Origin: Gigaspora rosea
Taxonomy: Eukaryota; Glomeromycota; Glomeromycetes; Diversisporales; Gigasporaceae
Reading direction: 5' to 3'
Assembly (NCBI GenBank): GCA_003550325.1
Contig: QKWP01000031.1
Span: forward strand, 310,409 to 374,408
Length of the DNA: 64,000 nt
The translations under genes were made by a program, and so were the position numbers. This document shows positions 37,801-47,722 of this stretch, piece by piece. The notes beneath the pieces were generated by a model. The model was not told the origin of the DNA. It saw only the letters and a list, made by a program, of their open reading frames with translations, and did no database searches. Positions within the stretch are counted from its first letter, which is position 1; the number at the start of each line of letters is the position of its first letter.

Positions 37801-38448
37801 TATAATTATTAAATTTCTGTCTATTTGTTTTAAAAATATAACTTAATTCTAAATATTGGTTACCTTCTATTTTAGTATAAAATAGTTTCTCATTTCTAAA
37901 ATTTAGATAGCATCCAATTTATTTCCAGTACCACCTATTTCTTTACCTTAGCGACATGCAGTATATATAATTGAGATTGAGTTAGTTGTATTGAAATTAA
38001 CATAAGTTACTATAAAACATTTTGTTAATAACTTACTCCTATTCCATTAAAAATAAGTATGTGGTTGAAGGTTTAGCCTGCGTTGGGATTACTGTGCTTC
38101 TATCATTCTTACATTAGTGTGAAAAAGATCTATATAATTTCGTTAAAAACAATATAATATAACGATTATAAATTTAAACACACTTACATTTTGCCTTTTT
38201 TTACTATGGTCACAAGGCCGTACACTTAGAGGTTTGTTTTGAAAATTAATTTTTTTTGAAAATAAAATTTTCAATTATGTGACATGCGTGCGGACAGACA
38301 AAAAATTTCAAATTGTGGTTCTGATCTAATTTTATGTAATTGATATTAAAAACCATCAAAAAAGTAATTTTTGAAGATCAAATCGCATCAAAAACGTAAA
38401 TTTTATATCACCATGCGTAAACACTAAATGTCCATCGCTATGCTCTGG
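37801..38448. other. Unassigned sequence between the TPR pseudogene and the LTR element
   Basis: No open frame of note. Near 38281-38320 there is a distinctive, less AT-rich phrase (GACATGCGTGCGGACAGACA), probably part of another repeat, but no second copy lies in this window. Confidence 0.4.
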
Positions 38449-41179
38449 TGTTACTATCCGGTTGGGAGATATCAGACCAGTATCAGACCCGCCGGTAGAG
38501 CTATCAGGATAGTAAACGAAGTGGACATCACATGATAATATTACATAGGGTCAATATATGAATCACACTTGGATCTTTATTCATTAAATGAGAATGAAGT
38601 CTGAAATACATGCAAGGCAAATACATTGGTCTTTTATACATGTTGACTATCTAGAATTCCTTCCTTCCATCGGGTTAACTTCCTTCCTATATTACTAATC
38701 TTTAATTCCCTTAATACCAATGAAACTTTCCCTTCACGTCTCTACCCAATTCAAGTCTTACAGCCGAAGTATAACCATTTAAACATTCCTGTATTATTAC
38801 TCTTTTAGGCTAGGAGATTGTTGACAATACGTGAAAGCCTATATTAACATGAGCAATTCGAAGGATGCGTAGACTATACTTCTTAATTGGGCGTAGGATA
38901 CTTAATATCATCAGCGAGCATGTTTGAGATATTGGAATCCGGGGTACATATAATACAACTACCACATAAGGCAATAACATAGGGTAGGTATAGGTGTCAT
39001 AATTTAGGAAAGGATAAACAATTATCATCATGGGACGGTTTAAGGTTTACGGATGATTGATCGGATTGTGATGGTGCAGGTATAAAATGACAGGGGCAAT
39101 GATCATAAAGAAGATTCAGCGCAAAAATATTTTTAATAATATAACAAACTCCTTTCCTTTATTTTCGAGCTTCTGCGAGAAAGATTAAAAATAAATACAA
39201 AGCTTTCCTTCGGTTTTGAAATACCTACTAACTCAGTGTATCGATCAATAGAATTCTCAACAGAATCCTTAAAAATATCAGAACGAAAATTGTCACTGTC
39301 TCCAACATTCATCTATTAAAGTAGAGGAGAGGTCATGCATCAACTCATCATCAAAATGGAATTGGAGTCGAAGAAGATGAACATGGAGCATCAAAAAAAA
39401 ATTTTCTTCTAGGTCTCCCAAAGAAATTTTAGAACCTCAAGAGCTAACAAAATTTATCCAATGATCTAACCATACTAGGAAGTATGCAGTTGAATTTTCC
39501 TCGCCCTAGTACTCGAAGGGTATGCGTTTGAATCTTCCCAGCTTCGATTAAAGTGATTTATCATTCTGATTAACAAAGACAAAAAAAATTCAAAATTCTA
39601 ACAAAAACAAATTATTGTTCCTATCATTGATCCTTCTCATGCACAGTACTTATTCCAGCCAGTACCAGGCTATTTCCGTGACTTACAGTCCCTCAGATTC
39701 AACAAACAAACTTAACAAAAAAATTTTAAATTCTTAGATTATTTGTCTTCATTCAGCATTTGCACCGTTGTGATCTTATGGCGGCGGTTAAGGTTGTACA
39801 TTGGCATCATCAAAAAAAAATTGAAATCGGAAAGGATGAATATGCTGCAAGATGCAACAGAATTCTTGTTCATGGTCAGGTCGAAAAAGGTCTGGTGTGA
39901 TTAAAAAAATTGTTTTTTTTTTATCAGGGGGACCACAGAGCTCATTCTGTTGGACTAGCTACAACTCCGAAGTTAAGTTCTTAAAAAAAATTTTTTTTTT
40001 CAATTGGTCGTTTTTAACTAATTTTTTTTCTTCTGACTCTTTCGCTTCATAGGAGTCTTAATTATAAGATACATTAAACACTTCCTTACAAGAACTTTTG
40101 GGGGAACTTTTAAAAAGAAAAAAAAGACGATACAATTTGGCTTGTGGTCTCATCGGCGGGAGGGAAGGAACAGAAAATTTTTCTTCAGTCCTCTATTTAC
40201 AACGTGGTAGTTATGCTTATACGGGGCAGAAAATTTATAGTTTTTTAAAATTAGTCGAGAGCGTGTACATGAAGGTCAAGATAGTTCAGGAGGGTCAGTC
40301 ATGGGACCAGATGTGAAACAATTCCCACCAACAGTGCAGCAAAATTCAAGATCAATGGGATCGATTCGTTGTTTTCTTTTCAATGAATAATGATAGAGGT
40401 CGTGGTTTGGAAATTTTGAAAATGTTGCTCGAAATTGTTCAAAAATTGAAATCTGAAGTGCAATATAAAATTCCACACAATCAGCACCATATGTTACTAT
40501 CCGGTTGGAAGATATCAAACCTGCCGGTAGAGCTATTGGGATAGTAAATGAAGTGGACATCACATGATAATGTTACATAGGGTCAATATATTAATCACAC
40601 TTGGATCTTTATTCATTAAATGAGAACAAAGTCTGAAATACATGCAAGGCAAATACATTGGTCTTTTATACATGTTGACTACCTAGAATTCCTTCCTTCC
40701 ATCGAGTTAACTTCCTTCCGATATTACTAATCTTTAATTCCTTTAACACCAATGAAACTTTCCCTTCACGTCTCTACCCAATTCAAGTCTTACAGATGAA
40801 GCATAACCATCTGAACATTCCCGTATTATTACTCTTTCAGCTAGGAGATTGTTGACAATACGTGAAAGCCTGATATTAACATGAGCAATTCGAAGGACGT
40901 GTAGACTATACTTCTTAATTGGGCATGGGATACTTAATATCATCAGCGGGCGTGTTTGAGATATTTGGGATCTGGAGTACATATAATACAACTATTACAT
41001 AAGGCAATAACGAAGGGTAGATATAGGTGTCATAATTTAGGAAGGGATAAACAATCATCATCATGGGACGGTTTAAGGTTTACAGATGATCGATCGGATT
41101 GTGATAGCGCAGGGATAAAATGACAGGGGTGATGATCATAAAGGAGATTCGGTGCAAAAATATTTTTAATAGTATAACA
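38449..41179 (-). mobile_element. Short, non-autonomous LTR retrotransposon
   Basis: Two direct long terminal repeats, 38449-39146 (698 bp) and 40492-41179 (688 bp), start TGTTACTATCCGG and end TATAACA (TG...CA). Orientation is minus: on that strand the LTR carries TATAAAAG (38631-38638), then AATAAAG about 50 bp on. A primer-binding site beginning TGGTGCTGATTG (40489 down) lies 2 bp inside the 5' LTR, and a purine tract (39165-39149, AAAATAAAGGAAAGGAG) precedes the 3' LTR. The internal part is only about 1.35 kb and holds no gag-pol, so it depends on proteins supplied elsewhere. The LTRs differ at many positions, so it is not recent. No target-site duplication is seen. Confidence 0.85.
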
Positions 41180-41189
41180 CTAGCCAATT

Positions 41190-41712
41190 ACATTTTACAT
41201 TAGGGCTTTCCTAGCTAAACTATACCTCCCACCTATCGTCCGTTTTCCTTGCCGACTCCAGCAGGTCTACTATATCCGGTGCTCCGTACCTCTCAGATCT
41301 TAGGTAACTTTAAGGAACTACATATTCTGCTGGTACACTATATTGGTCAGCTGTTTTTCATCTACCCCAGGAGCTACTTTCTATATTCGGTCGGTGTAGT
41401 GTCGTCAGGTGCCCTTTTCTCTGTTTCTTATATTCATTCTCTTTTTCCTTTTATAGTGGATAATCCTTATGTTTACAACGATCTTGTCAGATTTTTTTCC
41501 TTTTCTGGACGCTGCATGACCTTAGTGGCTATGTCACGCAACTCTTGTCGTTGTAGTACCTTTTCCGTAAATGGGGAAGAAGTGAGACTCCTCATTGAAG
41601 ATTCTTACCATCCGTGATCCTAGGACAGTTTTTGTCATCCACTGGACTCGAACCAGTGACCTTGCGAATGCGACCCCGGAGTGCTAACCACTGCGCTATC
41701 CAACCCAGGGTC
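41190..41712 (-). mobile_element. tRNA-derived SINE-like sequence
   Basis: On the minus strand the head from about 41705 reads GGTTGGATAGCGCAGTGGTTAG (A-box) and then GGTTCGAGTCC (B-box, near 41650). The T-arm is perfect (ACTGG/CCAGT). The acceptor stem does not pair and there is no proper anticodon stem, so it is not a functional tRNA. The body to about 41190 is comparatively GC-rich and pyrimidine-biased on the + strand. It differs in sequence from the SINE at 27.9 kb. Confidence 0.65.
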
Positions 41713-41817
41713 CGAAATAAAATATTTCAATGCCATTCATAAGCATCAGATAGCATGAAATCAAAAATCTGATATCCTAGTCATGGCAAAAAATAGCGTT
41801 TTTTATAAACAATTTAA

Positions 41818-42180
41818 TTTGTAGAAATATTATATTTATCGCCATGGCGATGTAACGCTACCCTGATCAACCAATAAAAATTCAGGATCAGGTGTGACGT
41901 GAAATCGAAGCGATTACGATTTTTTTTCAAAAATCAGCCATAACGCTAAATTTTGCCTATGAAACCATCTCTTATGCTCTAACAAAAAAAATTCCTTACG
42001 AAATTTTGGATTAGAAACTCTTCGCTAAAACACACTACCCTGACCCTAACCTAACCCTTACCCTAAACTAACCCTTACCCTAACCCTAAACTAGCGAATT
42101 TTTTTATTGTTTTGATTTCACGTTACACCAGATCTTATAGGGTGCGATGTATCGCCTATGCGAAAAAATCAAAAATTCTA
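41818..42180. mobile_element. Palindromic MITE (family X), copy 1, with telomere-like core
   Basis: Opposed ends share GGCGATGTA-type sequence, then ATCAGGTGTGACGTGAAATC (left, about 41889) and CTGGTGTAACGTGAAATC (right, minus strand, about 42131 down). It interrupts AAA+ copy D; repeated TAATTTG at about 41815 and 42178 may be the target duplication. The interior at 42045-42092 contains degenerate CCCTAA/CCCTTA repeats. Related copies lie at 60600-61095 and 62045-62330. Confidence 0.7.
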
Positions 42181-42189
42181 ATTTGTATA

Positions 42190-43750
42190 AAGTTTATTCT
42201 TTCTGGCAATGATATAAAATACAAAATCCTTTCCAGCAAATTTTTAAATTTTGCAAATGCTAGGATATCGATAATAATGAAATTATTGTGTCATACCTTT
42301 ACCATTCAAGCAGCAGTTTTTATTTCTCTACCATTCAATTGTTGCTGCTCTAATTTATCAATATCAACTTACTTTTATCTTTACCATCTTCAAAATCTTA
42401 GAAAGTGTGCTTGGCACGTGCTAATTCATCAAGGTCGTCATATTTTAAGATTATATTAATCCTCAGTATAAGAATTGTGCATTAATACTGTATGCATAAA
42501 AATTGAGATAATCTAATTAAATTGACAAAACGAAGGGCAGCTCATGGAATGAAAACCTTATAAAACTTTAAATTATATAAATTGGATAAAACTACTGTAA
42601 ATAAATGACCAGAAATTTTCAATTAACAAAAATACCTAATTACAATAATTATACATACCACGATTGGTTGTAAAAAAAAAGAGTATTCCTTGATAATATT
42701 CTAATGATCCTAGGAATATTCCCACGAAAGCATTATGGTTTACATCATTTTACTTCCTTGTTCTAAGAAAATATCAATTACATAATAAAAAATTATATGT
42801 ATTATTTGTATAGATATATAAATTTAATATTTCAAATTTTACATTTTAAGAATAGACAAAAGAGTAATACTATAAAGACCTTCGTAAGAATTTCACTTAA
42901 TTTATCTTCTAATTCTTTAGGATGATGCAAATATTCATAAATAGCTTCAGCAATTAATGTTTACAACCAAATTAATTCATTAAATAATTAATTAAATAAA
43001 TTTATTAAATTAATTCATTGAATTAACTGTAATAAGTTTAATAAATACATAAAAAGTTTTAGTAGTAAACATACATCCAGGAGGCCCCTGCAATAAAAAA
43101 TGCAACCGCCGCTTTACCACTAATCAAATCAAATCCTCCAGAAAGTTTAGATTTTACCAACTTATAATAATTCCTTTTTTATTGGTATCCATTATTATTT
43201 ATTAAATGTAGCATCATAATTCTTTTTTATTAGTATCTATTATTAAATTATCAAATGCATCATCATCAAATTTAATTTCTTTACAAAAAAAATAAGATTG
43301 TTTAGATTAGCCGTGATACATTCAAGTACAGTATAAGTAAATTTAAAGAAATTTACCATAAGCTTTACCAAAATAAAAATGGCACGTTTTTTTAGCAATT
43401 AAAAAAATATAGAGGGACACATATAAAGCATCTCATCTTTAACTTTTCTTTTTGAAGAATCACCCTTATTAGATGATTTAGGTAAAGCATTATAATTTTA
43501 TTTATAACTTGCAGGATTATAATTTGCTAAACATAATTTGGATTAATTAGAGCAAAAGTTCCATCACTTTTATAATAAATAGGGCCAAACAAGCAGTAGT
43601 TATTTTAATTGAATCATTAACCGCATAAAACTTTATTTACTTTAAACCGAATGGCATTGACCGTTAATCCAAAATTTTCGAAACTGGCAGTAAAAAATAA
43701 TTTAGACAATTTGCTAAAACAATTAATTATTAATTGTAATTTTTTCAATA
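42190..43750 (-). pseudogene. AAA+ ATPase pseudogene, copy D (inverted)
   Basis: Reverse-complement counterpart of the copies near 8 and 26 kb. The lid piece lies near 42300-42450, the DIFLEQ piece near 42770-42700, the PLYAVSV/KLSEIL region (degenerate) at 42960-42890, the LHGPPG-like piece near 43095 and the N-terminal pieces up to about 43600. All frames are broken. It is the only AAA+ copy on the minus strand, outside the tandem array. Confidence 0.6.
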
Positions 43751-44507
43751 AAAAAAAAAAAAAAGACAAATAAAATATTTATTTTTAAAATCTTAAAAAA
43801 AAAATAATAATAATTTTTCTAAATTAGAGCTAATTCTATATAAATTTTATGAAATTAATACTGCAATATATTGATACACAGTATAACAGTTAGCTGTATA
43901 CGCATACATAAGTACTTTTACCGATTGTTTAGCTTACAGTAATCGGTTTAACAAATTTTGAATAAGTTATTTGATAATTTACCAATATGAATAAACTTCA
44001 GGGTTTATGAGTCTCTACTTTTTCGGAGTGGTAATGCTAGAAAACCGAGATGACCAAAGTTCGTTTAATATATTCTCACCTCCTTGGATTCAAATGGCTA
44101 CTCTACCAATTCCAATTTTACTTTTTTATGCTGTGCCAAGCCGCTCTGCGACGTATCCACAGTATACATAGTTGGTGAATGTCATAAAACCAAAAAAATG
44201 TATCAATTTATATTATTCCACTATGCATTTGATATCAATAATTTACAATGGACAACTACGAATATCAACAATTTTAATTAGAAAGTGTAAATGTAAAGTA
44301 TCATTAAAATCTCTTCAGCTATCTCGGGTTTGGAAAAAAGTATCATTAATTAATTTATATTATATTAGATTAATAGCAGTATATGCATATTAATATTAAA
44401 ATTATTCGAGCTTGTTTCATCTTAAACGCGAGATGTTAAATTACATAAAAAATACACCTGTCACATATGAAATTACAGTATAAAAAAATGCGCATATAAA
44501 CTATAAA
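43751..44507. other. No confident gene; possible decayed tRNA-like repeat
   Basis: AT-rich. On the minus strand 44165-44085 contains GTCGCAGAGCGGCTTGGC and TTTGAATCC, reminiscent of an A-box and B-box, but no cloverleaf can be drawn. Open frames at 44084-44281 and 44172-44393 have no recognisable features. Confidence 0.35.
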
Positions 44508-44680
44508 CTATATATACGAATTAGTAGGAATAGGATAATTTTCGCGATTATGATCCTTTTTATAAATGAAAAATCCTACAACTGTTATTACACCAATGGC
44601 ACCAACTACACTATCATTCCATGCTGCATTGTTATAAGGCTGACAAACTAATGCTAAGCAAAGTTTTAGCTTCAAACAGC
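44508..44680 (-). CDS. Possible terminal exon with a transmembrane segment
   Basis: An exon-like frame opens after TTTTTTAG (acceptor) at 44680 and runs to a TAG at 44508. It encodes about 57 residues with a hydrophobic stretch (SVVGAIGVITVVGFFIY) followed by a charged tail (KKDHNRENYP), the layout of a single-pass membrane anchor with a short cytoplasmic tail. A candidate upstream exon (about 44935-44816, hydrophobic start, donor GTAAGT) does not join it in phase, so the gene model is incomplete. No family recognised; it could be chance. Confidence 0.3.
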
Positions 44681-45604
44681 CTAAAAATTTTTTAATGATT
44701 CTAAGTAATTAAATTAAGTTATTCATGTTATGAATATTTACTATTTATTCTAACTTCATTTACTTTATGACACTTAGCAAGTATAAAAATAATTTATTAA
44801 TCTAATACTTACAGGTAACAAATAGGCACAGTAAGCGATTTTATGATATGTTTATTACTACAAATTTGTGCTATTGTATTTTGAAGTGAATAAACATTAA
44901 TCAATAACAGCACAATTCTTTTCTAAAATTAAGTTGAGTATAGCAATAAATGTTAACGTACATATGTACATATGTATGTATTTTACTTTCAACCTTAAAT
45001 AAGATAGGTAGCGCATAAGTGTCTCCTGTTAAGCTAGTAATTATTATAAAAATAGATTACAAATAAACAATTATTAAATAAGATAAATAAAGGTTAGATA
45101 AGATTCACCTAATTTTACATTGAACAATAGATATATTATAACATGAATAATAAACCCGAAACAAAAAAGCCTAATAAAATAATAACAATACATACTCTTC
45201 TAACAAATCTTTGATACACATGTCTTCATATATTAAAAACTATTTCAACCATTCATACTATAACAAATAACTGCACCATACAAACACTTTACTATAACAA
45301 TATCAACTGGCAGCGAAGCCTCCAGCAATTGCAATCTCTAGTTACTAAATTAGATTCGATTTATAGATGTAACCCAAACTATTTATAGTAAGTATCGACA
45401 ATTTGACAAGTTTGGCTAAAATTCAAATCATGTGCCAAATCCTGATCAATTAAGTAGATGATAAAAATGATTGGCTAACAACATATGTTATTTCAGAATT
45501 TTATGTTTTATTAGTTTGGGATTAGTTTGGGATTTAGTTATGGCAAAGTCCCAAACTAGCTTAGCAAGTTTGAAATTGGCAAGTGTTGAAAATAATGCTC
45601 CTTA
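44681..45604. other. No recognisable gene
   Basis: AT-rich, apart from the exon-like piece near 44816-44935 mentioned for the neighbouring entry. A palindrome, ACATATGTACATATGT, occurs near 44960. Confidence 0.35.
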
Positions 45605-46128
45605 AAATCAAAGCAAAATCAAATCAATTTATTTATTTAAATTCAAATTTTGATTTGATATTTGATTTTCAAATTTTTTAATCATCTTTCAATTTTTAAG
45701 CCTCTTTCAAATTTTAATCCCTATGTGTAGTTGGACCTGGGTAGATCAACCTAGGTTATTAATGGGTCCGGATTACTCATGGGTAGGCGGGTTATCTGGG
45801 TTACTCATGAGTAGGCGAGTTACTCGTGGGTGGGTGGTTGCCTTGGTGAACGGATTATCTAAGTTGAGTTGTAGCAACTCAAGTAAGTCAACCCAGGTCA
45901 ACCCTTAGGTCACCCGTGGATAAACATACAGGTTTAACCCGGTAACAAATTATATTTAAACGAATGACTTATATTACAACCCGCCCATCCACGAGTAACC
46001 CACCTATCCATGAGTAACCATCCTACCCATGAGTAACCCAGGTAACTGCCCACCCACTAGTAACAATAACCAAAACCCGTCCACCCCCGAGTAACCTGTC
46101 TACCCCAGGTAACCCGCCCACGCATGAG

Positions 46129-47295
46129 CAGTGATGGTAAATGACCTGAAATGACACAAATGACCCAAATGACAAATGACTAGTCATTGGATCATTTCGA
46201 AAGTTCAAATGACCTAGAAGGTCATTTAACATATGTTAATTAATTTTCAAATGCTCTTTAGTTAATCAGAATTGGCCGTTAAACAAAATCAAAACATAAT
46301 CAATAATTGTAGCTATAAGTCAACTAATATTTATGTCTTAACAGTTAAGTAAAGTTGCTCGAAATAATAAATTGCATATTTCGAACACCTTAATTAAGGG
46401 TGGCAATCAATTAATCGACAATCACTTCACCGACATAACATTTCACCGACAATTATTCACCGACAAGTTCATTTTACCGACAGTTTATTTCACCGAAGCT
46501 TATTTCACCGAAGCTCATTTCACCGACAAAGTATTTCTGGTCATTGTCGTTAGGGTCAGGGTAGAATTAGGTAGAATTAGGGCTAAAGTTAGGGTGCTTT
46601 TTGAAAAAAAACTTGTCGGTGAAATGAACTTCGGTGAAACAAACTGTCGGTAAAATAAATTGTCGGTGAGTATTTATCGGTGAAATGTTATGTCGGTGAA
46701 GTGATTGACGGCGAAATAATACGAACCCCTTAATTAAGACATAAAACTTAATTGACTTAGTAAAATTTGGGACTTTAATATATAATAAGATTATATATAA
46801 GGAAAGTCATAAAGTTTGATAACTTTTTATACGAGCAACTCGACCAATAAAATAATGAAATTAATAACCAAAATGATCTTGTCATGATTTAATAGCTTAG
46901 AGTCATTTAAATTTCGATCAAACGATCGAATGATCGAGTTATTTACCATTCCTAGGTTGGACCGGGCATATAAACTTTTATTGGGTTTGGGCCCGAGTCC
47001 ACAAATACCTAACCCAATCCAGCTTACTTCGAAACCTATGCGTATGCGTTATCGTTATGCAGTTAAAGTTGATCAATCTATGTAAAAAATAGTAGATATG
47101 GGATACAAACTCTATATGCACGATGGCCCAATGACTAAATGACCCTCAAATGTCCTCGGTCATTTTAAATGACCATGGTCATTGGGTCACGAGTCATTTC
47201 TAAATGACTCAAAATTGAGATGACCGTTAATGATCGGTCATTTCAGAGTCATTTGAGGTCATTTTTTGTATTGACCAGGTCATTTACCATCATTG
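46129..47295. mobile_element. hAT-type element (1167 bp), family Y, nested
   Basis: The ends are CAGTGATGGTAAATGACCTG and, in reverse complement, CAATGATGGTAAATGACCTG. The flanking 8-mers CGCATGAG (46121-46128) and CCCATGAG (47296-47303) are a duplication with one change. The subterminal regions carry many AAATGACC and GGTCATTT copies. It shares its terminus with the element at 59730-61522. Confidence 0.8.
46399..46729. mobile_element. 331-bp foldback MITE built of TTCACCGACA units
   Basis: Perfect 9-bp duplication TTAATTAAG (46390-46398, 46730-46738). Both arms consist of repeated ATTTCACCGACA on the left and TGTCGGTGAAAT on the right. The centre contains GTTAGGGTCAGGGT-like sequence. A 9-bp duplication is characteristic of Mutator-like elements (family knowledge), so this may be a Mutator MITE. 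Confidence 0.82.
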
Positions 47296-47490
47296 CCCAT
47301 GAGTAACCCAGGCTCATGAATAACCTAGGTTGATCTACCCAGGTCCAACTTCTACACGTAGGAGATTAAAATTTGAAAGGGGCTTAAATAATTTAAAGTT
47401 AATTAAAAAATTTGAAAATCAAATATCAAATCAAAGTTTGAATTTCAAATAAATATTTGATTGATTTGATTTGATTTTGATTTTTTACAT

Positions 47491-47722
47491 TTCTAGTCAC
47501 AGGTTCAAGACAATATCATTTTTAAATATGACAGTTTATTTTGATAATTTGCAACAAGAACAATTTTTGAGAAGAGCTATATTCTTGGATGTTTTAGCTT
47601 TTATTATTTCAAAGTTTAGAACTCTAAGGGTTATTTTATTGATGCAAAAATCTATATGTATATTCTCTATTATAACCAGATAACAGGAATATGGAAACAA
47701 AACTAAGATGATTAGGTAAACT
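47491..47722. other. Region beyond the effector stop codon
   Basis: No element seen. A frame continuing from 47796 to 47536 on the minus strand uses the terminal exon in a different phase and is less consistent with the splice model. Confidence 0.35.

Larger units (their letters stand above)
36091..41722. mobile_element. Compound insertion (5.6 kb) splitting AAA+ copy D
   Basis: The left edge is a (TA)n run followed by CCCCTAAAGGGGACGCCGGA; the right edge is a tRNA-like head on the minus strand. Similar flanks GAAATGAAATAT (36083 on) and GAAATAAAATAT (41715 on) may be a duplication of the target. Inside lie a TPR pseudogene and an LTR retrotransposon. Whether one retroposon spans both edges and was later filled, or several insertions accumulated, cannot be settled by eye. 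Confidence 0.55.
45605..47490. mobile_element. Outer inverted-repeat element of a triple nest
   Basis: Long inverted arms (about 190 bp, 45610-45800 and 47290-47485) begin with CAAAATCAAATCAA-type sequence and continue to GGACCTGGGTAGATCAACCT. Further in are arrays of GGGTTACTCATGGGTAGG and its complement. The exact ends are not resolved. No transposase. Frames at 45723-45908 and 46023-46232 are repeat-driven. Confidence 0.7.

Noticed and set aside
38810..39031. Short proteins in both LTRs (also 40743-40991)
   Set aside because: They lie in the paired LTR sequence and are not conserved between the two LTR copies.
41249..41617. 122-residue protein on the + strand
   Set aside because: Lies antisense in the SINE-like body; the composition follows its pyrimidine bias and no domain is seen.
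41637..41712. Functional tRNA gene on the minus strand
   Set aside because: The T-arm is good but the acceptor stem does not pair; treated as a SINE head.
42045..42092. Chromosome end or telomere boundary
   Set aside because: Short, degenerate and flanked on both sides by continuous repeat sequence; interstitial within a MITE.
45723..46232. Two short Gly/Trp/Val-rich proteins
   Set aside because: They fall on the GGGTTACTCATGGGT arrays of an inverted-repeat transposon.
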